Shown: piece after piece, positions 17,419 to 24,253 of the stretch
Layout of the letters: every line of letters starts with the position of its first letter
How positions within the stretch are numbered: position 1 is the first letter of the stretch
Origin: Pseudarthrobacter sulfonivorans
GTDB taxonomy: Bacteria; Actinomycetota; Actinomycetes; Actinomycetales; Micrococcaceae
Assembly (NCBI RefSeq): GCF_014712225.1
Contig: NZ_JACXBW010000001.1
Location: 124,001 to 188,000 of the forward strand
DNA length: 64,000 nucleotides
Direction: 5' to 3'
Program-made: the position numbers and the translations under genes
Notes under the pieces: generated by a model
Told to the model about the DNA's origin: nothing
Seen by the model: only the letters and a program-made list of their open reading frames with translations
Database searches by the model: none

Positions 17419-17586
17419 TCAGTGGCGGGGCGCCCGGTTGATCTCAATGAACCGGTGCGATCCCGAGAACCGCTTCGGGTACTTCGCTCTGTTCTCCCGG
17501 TTCCAGCGGCGTATCAGCATCTTGCTTAGAATGACCACCACCACCAGCGAGGCTACAGCGACGATCCAAGCTGTTACAGGGTCCAT
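17419..17586 (-). CDS. Tiny single-span membrane protein (55 aa)
   Basis: The start ATG at 17586 is preceded by GGATGGAGAC, a good ribosome site, and the frame ends at 17419. The product opens MDPVTAWIVAVASLVVVVIL, one membrane helix, and continues with a strongly basic tail (KMLIRRWNRENRAKYPKRFS and beyond). It is N-out or type I/III by the positive-inside rule, with the basic tail inside. Cotranscribed with the 75-residue membrane protein 8 bases downstream. Family unknown. Confidence 0.5.
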   Translation of the reverse strand: MDPVTAWIVAVASLVVVVILSKMLIRRWNRENRAKYPKRFSGSHRFIEINRAPRH

Positions 17587-18115
17587 GTCTCCATCCTCTC
17601 AGTCGATTTAGTGACTGATCCACGAGGCACTTACCCTTCTTTAGGATTGGGTCCAACAGTCGTTCGGATGCGCCTTTGCAGAACTTTTGCGGTCACCTCT
17701 CCCTTTCGTGCTGACAACTGAAGAGGCCCGGGGCAGTCCAGGACTAGAGGCCAAGAACGACAAGGGCGTCGAGACCGAAATCTAGCCGGGGGGTGACACC
17801 GTGTCTGCCGCGCAAGGCTCGCGCCCAAATTGAAGCACTAGTGGTGTGTATCAGTTTTGTTTGATGGTTTCGAGGGCGACGCGCCGCGGGCTACTTTTTC
17901 GAGGATTGAGTCTGCCGTCGCGGTCCAGATCAGGGGTTTGGGTTCGGTGTTGTGAGCGGCGAGTGAATGCATGATGGTAATAGCCCTGCGTCTCCTCGAG
18001 TTTCCCCGGAGAAGGGGGCAGAGAAAATTACGTCCACGCTGCTAATCATTGCGTACGCCAGAGGGAGTGCTGCGCAGTCTTGGACGTGTCAGAGCAAGGT
18101 GTGCACCGGGATAAG
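17587..18115. other. Gene-free spacer in the element remnant
   Basis: About 530 bases without a supportable gene. Short open frames here have no plausible ribosome site or recognisable product. The region runs from the promoter of the tiny membrane-protein pair to the tRNA-like module. Confidence 0.4.
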
Positions 18116-18203
18116 GCTCCGACCGGCGTCGATCCAGTGAAACTTTCGATTTTCAGACGAACGTTTCACTTCGAGCCGCTTTCTAGCAGCACTACCCGGG
18201 AGC
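18116..18203 (-). other. tRNA-like 88-nt module, copy B
   Basis: Same length and ends as copy A (13967-14054). Read leftward, GCTCC pairs with GGAGC, and a CTGAAAA loop stands where copy A has CTGTAAA (Phe GAA instead of Tyr GTA in register). Related but diverged sequence continues to the right in both copies (GGAGCAGG, AGTCGA, CTCCC, GTGGCC). It lies just inside the right end of the element. Not a functional tRNA by standard folding. Confidence 0.45.
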
Positions 18204-18364
18204 AGGAAGTCGAGCAGCCAGGACCATGCTCTCCCAGTGGCCGCTCTACGCGATCAAGAAGCCCTCACCTGACCCGACTCTAGGAGTAAGGCTGTAGGGG
18301 GCCGATGAGGGCCGTACACGGCTGCTAAAGGCTCCACTGTGGCCATACCAGCCCCGCCCCAGTA

Positions 18365-18382
18365 GTAGCCATTTAACAGCCA
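18365..18382. repeat. Paired arm-type site, right end
   Basis: GTAGCCA (18365-18371) and a second copy ending CAGCCA (18377-18382) recur with the same 11-base period, orientation and intervening TTT as at 14394-14411. This is expected for the second attachment arm of an integrated element. Confidence 0.5.
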
Positions 18383-18450
18383 CTCCACAGAGAATATGGT
18401 GGTTTTCGGGAGAATCTAAGAGACGCCTCTTGGAGGTGAGTCTTCATCCA

Positions 18451-18545
18451 ACACAGAAAAGCCCCCGGAATCTCAAGGATTCCGGGGGCTTAGCCTGTAG
18501 CGGTGGGGAGGCTCGATCTCCCGACCTCACGATTATGAGTCGTGC
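18451..18545. repeat. attR-like copy overlapping the intact tRNA-Met
   Basis: The right member of the 95-bp direct repeat. It covers the terminator, the acceptor, T-arm and anticodon arm of tRNA-Met and ends at 18545, where the tRNA 5' half continues. The insertion therefore left a complete tRNA gene. Confidence 0.8.
18460..18490 (-). terminator. tRNA-Met terminator
   Basis: AGCCCCCGGAATC (complement of 18490-18478) pairs with GATTCCGGGGGCT (18472-18460) around a 5-base loop. TTTTC follows on the minus strand. It lies 8 bases past the tRNA 3' end. Confidence 0.8.
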
Positions 18546-18571
18546 GCTCTAACCAACTGAGCTACACCGCC
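18498..18571 (-). tRNA. tRNA-Met (CAT)
   Basis: Seventy-four bases read leftward: acceptor GGCGGTG, D-arm TAGCTCAGTTGGTTAGAGC, anticodon arm ACGAC-TCATAAT-CGT with CAT, variable AGGTC, T-arm GGGAG-ATCGAGC-CTCCC and 3' CACCGCT plus A. It is the elongator type by its closed D-arm and lack of a mismatched first pair of the initiator kind. CAT could also mark tRNA-Ile2, but the overall match to actinobacterial elongator tRNA-Met is better. It is the insertion site of the neighbouring element. Confidence 0.85.
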
Positions 18572-18632
18572 ACGAATGAGAAAAACCTGCATCAAGCCGG
18601 TCAAAACCGCCTTGACACAGGCCCTCATCCAG

Positions 18633-18704
18633 AGCCCCCCACCGGAATCGATCCGGTGACCTCGTTCTTACCAAGAACGCGCTCTACCACTGAGCTAGGG
18701 GGGC
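18633..18704 (-). tRNA. tRNA-Thr (GGT)
   Basis: Seventy-two bases read leftward: acceptor GCCCCCC/GGGGGGC, D-arm TAGCTCAGTGGTAGAGC, anticodon stem CGTTC/GAACG with loop TTGGTAA (GGT), variable AGGTC, T-arm ACCGG-ATCGATT-CCGGT. It lies 61 bases upstream of tRNA-Met on the same strand, so the two are probably cotranscribed and end at the terminator at 18460-18490. Confidence 0.9.
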
Positions 18705-18902
18705 AACGAGTAAATACTCTACCGGAAGACTTGGCCACCAACAAATCGGCAGCCGAATGCGGCCCGGGACACGAAAAAGCCCCTAAACCCGGGCCTAAAA
18801 GTGCCTTCGGGTGCCGGCTGGGGAGCCCTTGGAGCCCGGCCGCGTTGCAGGGTGTGACGAAGCGAACATACGGCACATGCGCGAGTCGGTTAAACACCGA
18901 AA

Positions 18903-18922
18903 GGCCGGCTCGAAAGCCGGCC
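18903..18922 (-). terminator. deaD terminator
   Basis: GGCCGGCT (18903-18910) and AGCCGGCC (18915-18922) make a perfect 8-bp stem with a CGAA loop. TTTCGGTGTTT follows on the minus strand. It lies 34 bases past the helicase stop. Confidence 0.7.
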
Positions 18923-18955
18923 CCTCGGGGAGAAACTTGTCAGGCTAGCTGACGG

Positions 18956-21196
18956 TTACCACTTGCCCTTGCGGTTGAAACCGCCTTGTCCGCCTTCGGT
19001 GCGGGGCTTGCGTGAGCCGTCGCCGTGGCCGCCAAAGCGGGAATCGCTGGCCTGGCCGCGGCTGGAGCCGCTGTCGGCACCAACGCTGCGCTCTGAACGG
19101 TCGCTGTACGAGCGGCCACCGCGGTCAGCGGAGGAACGCTCGCCGTCGGACTTGCGGAATTCCTTCTTGAACCCGCCGCTGCCCTTGAAGTTGCCACCGC
19201 GGTCGCCGCCGCCGGAGTAACCGCCGCGGTCTCCGCCGCCACGGTTGCCCTGGTAACCCCCACGCTCGCCGCCGCCCGACGGCTTGCGGCCGTTGTCCAG
19301 CTCGAGGTGGATCAGTTCGCCGCCGATCCGGGTGCGGGACAGGGCGCGCAGCTGATCGGCGCTCAGGTCTGCCGGGAGCTCCACGAGGGAGTGGTCCGAG
19401 CGGATGTCGATGCCGCCGATCTGGGCGGAGGAAATGCCGCCCTCGTTGGCAATGGCGCCCACGATGGAGCCCGGCATAACGCGCTGGCGGCGTCCGACGG
19501 CAATCCGGTAGGTGGCGTTGCCCTCGGTGAGCGTGCGGGTCGGGCCACGTGAGCCGAAGCCGTCCTTGGAGCGCTCGCGCTTCTGGAACTCGGGAGCTGC
19601 CGGCAGTTCCTTGACTAGCAGCGGCTGTCCACCCTGTGCCATGACGGCCAGCGCGGCGGCGATCTCCGAGGCGGGAACGTTGTGCTCCTGCTCGTAGGAG
19701 GCGATGAGGTCGCGGAACGCCGAAACGTCCTCTGACTCGAGGGTCTCGGTGATCTTCTCGGCGAACTTGCCCAGGCGCAGCGTGTTCACGGTCTCGGCCG
19801 TGGGCAGGTGCATCTGCTCCACCGGCTGGCGGGTGGCCTTCTCGATGGAACGCAGCAGGTACTTCTCCCGCGGCGTCATGAACAGGATGGCGTCGCCGGA
19901 ACGGCCTGCACGGCCGGTGCGGCCGATGCGGTGGACGTAGGACTCCGTGTCGTGCGGGATGTCGTAGTTGACCACGTGGCTGATGCGCTCAACGTCAAGG
20001 CCACGGGCGGCGACGTCGGTGGCCACCAGGACGTCGATGCGGCCTTCCTTCAGCGCATCAACAGTGCGTTCGCGCTGCTGCTGCGGAATGTCGCCGTTGA
20101 TGGCGGCAGCCTGGAACCCGCGGGCCTTCAGCTTGTCAGCCAGGTCCTCGGTAGCCATCTTGGTGCGCACGAAGGCGATCACGCCGTCGAACTCTTCAAC
20201 CTCAAGGATGCGGGTCAGCGCGTCGAGCTTGTGCGGGCCCATGACCTGCAGGTACCGCTGGCGGGTGTTGGCGCCGGTGGTGGTCTTGGATTTGACCGAG
20301 ATCTCGGCCGGGTTGTTCAGGTACTGCTTGGACATCCGGCGGATCTGGCTCGGCATGGTGGCGGAGAACAGCGCCACCTGGCGGTCCGACGGGGTCTGCT
20401 GGAAGATCTGCTCCACGTCTTCGGCGAAGCCCATGCGCAGCATTTCGTCGGCCTCGTCCAGCACCAGGTACTGGAGCTCGGACAGGTCCAGGGAACCCTT
20501 GGAGATGTGGTCGATCACGCGGCCGGGGGTACCGACGACAACCTGGGCACCGCGGCGCAGGCCGGCGAGCTGGGGGCCGTAGGCGGAGCCGCCGTAGACG
20601 GGGAGGACCGTGAAGTCATCGATGTGCTTGGCGTACGAGGTGAAGGCCTCGGCAACCTGGAGCGCCAGCTCGCGGGTGGGGGCCAGGACCAGGGCCTGGG
20701 TCTTGCGGGACGGGCCGTTGAGGTCGTGGAGCTCGGCCAGGCGGGACAGTGCCGGTACTGCGAATGCTGCAGTCTTACCGGTGCCGGTCTGGGCGAGGCC
20801 CACGACGTCGCGGCCTTCAAGCAGCAGCGGAATGGTTGCTGCCTGGATGGGGGAAGGCTTTTCGTAGCCGACGTCCTGCAGGGCGGCCAGGACACGGCCG
20901 TCGATGCCGAGATCGGCGAAGCGGACGCCTTCCTCTTCGTCGTCCTCGGCCTTAGCGGGGGCGGCCGGGGCTTCCTCAGCCGTGGCGGCGGGTGCTTCTT
21001 CGGCAGCCGGAGCTTCCGCAGCGGTTTCGGCGGCGGGCGCTTCGGCCTCGGTGAATTCGACGGCAGCCGGAGCTTCTGCAGCGGGTGCTTCGGTTTCAGC
21101 GGCGGGCTCGGCTGCGGGGACAGCGGCCTCGGTGAATTCGACGGCAACGGTTTCGGCGGTTACCGCTTCGGTGGCGTCGTTCTGATTTTCGGGCAT
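18956..21196 (-). CDS. deaD: DEAD-box RNA helicase (DeaD/CsdA type)
   Basis: A 746-residue protein. Residues 1-90 form an acidic Ala/Glu/Pro-rich extension. The helicase core follows with the Q motif (FADLGI to PSPIQ), AQTGTGKT, VLDEADEM, LFSATMP and HRIGRTGRAG. A DbpA-like RNA-binding domain lies near 560-640 (ATYRIAVGRRQRVMPGSIVG), and the tail is Gly/Arg/Ser-rich with GGYxGxRGGGDRGG repeats. It unwinds RNA in ribosome assembly, mRNA decay and cold adaptation. AGGAAAT precedes the ATG. A long leader suggests post-transcriptional control as in E. coli csdA, which is inference. Confidence 0.92.
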   Translation of the reverse strand: MPENQNDATEAVTAETVAVEFTEAAVPAAEPAAETEAPAAEAPAAVEFTEAEAPAAETAAEAPAAEEAPAATAEEAPAAPAKAEDDEEEGVRFADLGIDGRVLAALQDVGYEKPSPIQAATIPLLLEGRDVVGLAQTGTGKTAAFAVPALSRLAELHDLNGPSRKTQALVLAPTRELALQVAEAFTSYAKHIDDFTVLPVYGGSAYGPQLAGLRRGAQVVVGTPGRVIDHISKGSLDLSELQYLVLDEADEMLRMGFAEDVEQIFQQTPSDRQVALFSATMPSQIRRMSKQYLNNPAEISVKSKTTTGANTRQRYLQVMGPHKLDALTRILEVEEFDGVIAFVRTKMATEDLADKLKARGFQAAAINGDIPQQQRERTVDALKEGRIDVLVATDVAARGLDVERISHVVNYDIPHDTESYVHRIGRTGRAGRSGDAILFMTPREKYLLRSIEKATRQPVEQMHLPTAETVNTLRLGKFAEKITETLESEDVSAFRDLIASYEQEHNVPASEIAAALAVMAQGGQPLLVKELPAAPEFQKRERSKDGFGSRGPTRTLTEGNATYRIAVGRRQRVMPGSIVGAIANEGGISSAQIGGIDIRSDHSLVELPADLSADQLRALSRTRIGGELIHLELDNGRKPSGGGERGGYQGNRGGGDRGGYSGGGDRGGNFKGSGGFKKEFRKSDGERSSADRGGRSYSDRSERSVGADSGSSRGQASDSRFGGHGDGSRKPRTEGGQGGFNRKGKW

Positions 21197-21610
21197 AGGG
21201 AAATTTCCTCATCCATAGGGGGCCAGGCGGCACAACCCGAGGTGAGCGGAGCCGCAGTACGTGTGCCGTGGGTGCCGGGCATACATTGACCGGCCGGTCA
21301 CTGGAAGTCCGGCGCTTTCGCAATCCCGTGGCAGGACTTCCCGCTGCATCTCTTGGCTGCTATCCCAGCAGTCTGTACAGCGTTTTCTTTAGCCGGCTCT
21401 CCCTATGAAAATGCCCGCATCGCTTGTGCGGGCCCCAACACTTGCCAGTCCTGCCTCAAAAATTGGGCAGGAATAAGGGATTTCCGGAGTGGGGGATATT
21501 TCTAGTGTACGGTACGCATCCCCTTTGATTGAAATTGAAACGTACGACGGCGGCGGTGAGCTTGCGCACACCGCTTTTGCGGGTGCCGCGTGAGGAGGCT
21601 CCAGCGGCTG
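21197..21610 (-). other. Long leader of the DEAD-box helicase gene
   Basis: Between the MOSC stop and the helicase ATG are 414 bases without a gene. GCCCGCA (21413-21419) pairs with TGCGGGC (21427-21433), and ATTTTC follows on the minus strand, so it could terminate MOSC transcription or attenuate the helicase leader. An AT-rich stretch at 21480-21540 is the best place for the helicase promoter, which would give a leader of about 250-300 nt. Confidence 0.45.
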
Positions 21611-22264
21611 CTACCGGGCCAACTGCTGCTGCAGCCGCTCGAATTCCCCCCGGTACTCGGGCTGCAAACGGATCTCGCCGTCGGCGTCGGCGTCCCGCAA
21701 TGCCTCCATCAATTCAAGGTCCGGCTCGCTGAACCATTTTCCGATCGTGATGCCGTGCCGGGGAACAAACAGGCGGTGGATGTGGTCCCCGGCCCGGATG
21801 GTGCCGGTCCGCACCACCCGAAGGTAAGCGCCCACGCGGCCTGCTTCGGTAAAGCGCTTCACCCACTGCGGCTCGCCCATGCTGCGTTGGAAGGTGGCAC
21901 ATGGCGTTCGTGGAGAGGTGATCTCCACTTCGACGTCGAGACCGATCTTCCAGCGTTCCCCAATGACGGCGCCGGTAGTTTCGATCCCGGCCACGCGCAG
22001 GTTCTCGCCGAAGATTCCGGGTGGGAGGTCGCGCTGCAGCTGGTTCATCCAATACTCGGCGTCCGCCTGGGAATAGGCGTAGAGGGCCTGGTCTTCACCG
22101 CCGTGGTGGACACGGCTCGCCTGGATATCTCCGTGGAGTCCCAGTTTGTGGACCTTGACAGGCCCTGCCACCGGCCGTTTGTCGATGGCCGTGACACCCA
22201 CGCTCCCCTCGTCGGGCAGGAGCTGATGGACGCGGCAGACGGCAAGCACTGAAGCAGGTTCCAT
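21611..22264 (-). CDS. MOSC domain protein (YiiM-like)
   Basis: A 217-residue MOSC (molybdenum cofactor sulfurase C-terminal) domain protein. It has the opening KRPVAGPVKVHKLGLHGD, the ALYAYSQADAEYW segment, FGENLRVAGI (about 85-94) and the conserved Cys in SPRTPCATFQ (about 122). The C-terminal extension matches the YiiM type, which in E. coli is linked to detoxification of N-hydroxylated base analogues with molybdenum cofactor. GGAG precedes the ATG. It stands alone, divergent from the YgiB-like gene. Confidence 0.85.
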   Translation of the reverse strand: MEPASVLAVCRVHQLLPDEGSVGVTAIDKRPVAGPVKVHKLGLHGDIQASRVHHGGEDQALYAYSQADAEYWMNQLQRDLPPGIFGENLRVAGIETTGAVIGERWKIGLDVEVEITSPRTPCATFQRSMGEPQWVKRFTEAGRVGAYLRVVRTGTIRAGDHIHRLFVPRHGITIGKWFSEPDLELMEALRDADADGEIRLQPEYRGEFERLQQQLAR

Positions 22265-22444
22265 GGCTCCAGTGTAGGTTCCCGCCCACGCGTTCAGGCG
22301 GCGGGGCGGGGTTGGGGCTTCTCCCCCGGTTTCTGCTCGCTGCCGGCCGGGGCACCGGCTAGGCTGATTTCAGGATTGAGCGTCCGGCGCGCCGTTGCGC
22401 CCCTTTCAGCTCGAGTTCAACATCGACTACCGAGGGGGAATGTC

Positions 22445-23008
22445 ATGGACGCGGATAAGGACCCAGCCGACGGTCCTGCCGGGGACAAAGCCAAGGACGC
22501 GCCAAAGCCCCCGCCGTGGCAGGTTCCCAAGCCGGAACTGCGGCCGGAGCTTTTGAATCAGCCCACCCCGTCGGTGGACCCCTTCGCCAAGGAGCGCGAG
22601 CGCCAAGCACATGAAATGGCCACCCGCAAGAAACGCTCCCAGCGTCGCACCGTAGTGGTGGGCCTGGGCGTCACGGCGCTCCTCGCCGGCACCATCACCG
22701 CCATCGTGGCCAGCAACGAGGATGAGCCCGAGTACGCGCAGGTCTGTTTCAACGACGAAACCGGCGAGCGCGTGGAGGACACCCAGTGCAACAGCTCGGC
22801 CGGGCGCAGCGGCGCACTCTATGCGTGGTACTTCTACTCCCGCGGCGCAAGTGTGCCCGCCGTAGGCCAGAACCGGTCAACGGCGCCGAACTTCAGCAGA
22901 AGCGTTCCCAGCGGCGCCAAGGCCTCCACCGGCTACAGCACCAAGGGCGGCACGGTCAGCAGGGGCGGCTTCGGCAGCAGCTCCAAGGGCGGAAGCACGG
23001 GGGGCTAG
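22445..23008 (+). CDS. YgiB/DUF1190-like membrane protein with Gly/Ser-rich tail
   Basis: A 187-residue protein. Residues 1-65 are Pro- and charge-rich, one membrane helix spans about 69-90 (TVVVGLGVTALLAGTITAIV), and a short outside part has Cys in QVCFNDETGERVEDTQCN. The tail is low-complexity and ends with TVSRGGFGSSSKGG. E. coli YgiB has a closely similar end (TVTRGGFG). It lies next to a YgiC-like ATP-grasp ligase, as ygiB does to ygiC, so the tail may be that enzyme's substrate; this is inference. The ATG at 22445 is chosen for the GAGGGGGA in front of it. Confidence 0.65.
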   Translation: MDADKDPADGPAGDKAKDAPKPPPWQVPKPELRPELLNQPTPSVDPFAKERERQAHEMATRKKRSQRRTVVVGLGVTALLAGTITAIVASNEDEPEYAQVCFNDETGERVEDTQCNSSAGRSGALYAWYFYSRGASVPAVGQNRSTAPNFSRSVPSGAKASTGYSTKGGTVSRGGFGSSSKGGSTGG

Positions 23009-23010
23009 GC

Positions 23011-24222
23011 GTGAAGCGGTTGTTATCGGAACCCCGGCCCGGCTGGAAGCAGAAGATCGAAGAGCAGGGCCTGGTCTTCTCCACCACCACCATGCCCGAC
23101 GGCCGGAAGATCGAATACTGGAACGAGTCCGCCTACTACGAATTCACCCTCGATGAGGTGGAGACGCTGGAGGTGACAGCCGAGGACATGCACAAGATGT
23201 GCCTCGAAGCGGCGAAGTTCCTGGCCACCGGCGCCATGGGGAATATCGGCATCGGCCCGCAGGCCCTGGAGCTCGCCGCCGAATCCCTGCAAGCCGGGGA
23301 TATGGACATCTATGGGCGCTTCGACTTTATCTATGACGGCCGGGGCGGCCCGGCCAAAATGCTGGAGTACAACGCCGACACCCCCACGGGCCTGATCGAG
23401 GCCGCCGTCGCGCAGTGGTTCTGGCTGCAGGACGTGTTCCCGGAAAAGGACCAGTGGAACGGCATCCACGAGGCCCTGATCCGGCAGTGGAAGAAGATGC
23501 AGTACCGCACCGGGATGAGCACCCTCCACATCGCCCACTCCGAAGCGGAGGAATCGGGCGAGGACTGGATGACAGCCGCCTATATGCGTGATGCGGCCAG
23601 CCAGGCAGGCTGGACCACCATCGGCATCAACATGTCCGATATCGGCTGGGACCCCAACCTGAACAGGTTCGTGGACCTGGACAACTTCATGATCAGCACC
23701 ATGTTCAAGCTCTACCCGTGGGAGCTGATGATGAAGGAGCCGTTCGGGCACCGGCTGCTGCAGCGGGCCCACAATCCGCGGTGGGTGGAGCCCGCGTGGA
23801 AGATGCTGCTTTCCAACAAGGCCCTGCTCGCGGCGCTCTGGCACCTGTACCCGGACCACCCCAACCTGCTGCCCGCCTACCTCAACGAGCCCGGGCCGCT
23901 GAAGGAGTGGGTGGCCAAGCCGCTGCACGGGCGCGAGGGCGACAGCATCAAGATCCATGCCCAGGGCATCAGCATGGAACAGCCCGGCGGCTACGGCCGC
24001 GAGGGCTGGTGCTACCAGCAGTTCCAGCCGCTGCCGGACTTCGACGGCAACCATCCGGTCCTGGGACTGTGGGTGGTGGACAGCGAGTCCGTGGGCTGCG
24101 GGATCCGGGAATCGGACGGCCCCATCACCGACTACTTCTGCCGTTTTGTGCCCAACACCATTGACGCTCCCGCCCCGCTTTCGGCGGCGGCCCACTCCAA
24201 TAAGGCAGGTATCGCCCTATGA
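23011..24222 (+). CDS. Glutathionylspermidine synthase-like ATP-grasp ligase (YgiC-like)
   Basis: A 403-residue protein of the GSP_synth family, without the amidase domain of bifunctional E. coli Gss. RFDFIYDGRGGPAKMLEYNA (about 100-119) is the conserved Arg/acidic catalytic segment. The C-terminal region has LYPWELMMKEPFG and DSESVGCGIRESDGPITDY. This fold joins a carboxylate to an amine using ATP. The GTG at 23011, 2 bases after the previous stop with GGGGGG upstream, gives tight coupling to the tail-rich membrane protein. The true substrate is unknown. Confidence 0.82.
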   Translation: MKRLLSEPRPGWKQKIEEQGLVFSTTTMPDGRKIEYWNESAYYEFTLDEVETLEVTAEDMHKMCLEAAKFLATGAMGNIGIGPQALELAAESLQAGDMDIYGRFDFIYDGRGGPAKMLEYNADTPTGLIEAAVAQWFWLQDVFPEKDQWNGIHEALIRQWKKMQYRTGMSTLHIAHSEAEESGEDWMTAAYMRDAASQAGWTTIGINMSDIGWDPNLNRFVDLDNFMISTMFKLYPWELMMKEPFGHRLLQRAHNPRWVEPAWKMLLSNKALLAALWHLYPDHPNLLPAYLNEPGPLKEWVAKPLHGREGDSIKIHAQGISMEQPGGYGREGWCYQQFQPLPDFDGNHPVLGLWVVDSESVGCGIRESDGPITDYFCRFVPNTIDAPAPLSAAAHSNKAGIAL

Positions 24223-24253
24223 GCCCCCTGACACTTCCGAGCCCGGTGGCACG

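Larger units (their letters stand above)
14261..18545. mobile_element. Decayed integrative element at tRNA-Met
   Basis: Two 95-bp direct repeats, 14261-14355 and 18451-18545, each carry the 3' half of tRNA-Met plus its terminator and differ at only a few positions. The right copy is continuous with the intact tRNA. Between them lie paired arm-type repeats next to each end (GTAGCCA at 11-base spacing), a tyrosine recombinase C-terminal fragment adjoining the left end, a frameshifted secreted protein and small membrane proteins. This is the arrangement left by tyrosine-integrase insertion into a tRNA 3' end. The integrase is truncated, so the element is probably immobile. Confidence 0.75.

Noticed and set aside
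17631..17828. 65-codon open frame upstream of the tiny membrane-protein pair
   Set aside because: No ribosome site, an Arg/Pro-rich composition typical of noncoding GC-rich frames, and no recognisable product.
18542..18952. Open frame with an apparent PTGIDPVTSFLPRTRS motif
   Set aside because: It is antisense to tRNA-Met and tRNA-Thr. Such frames over tRNA genes recur in genomes and do not indicate a protein.
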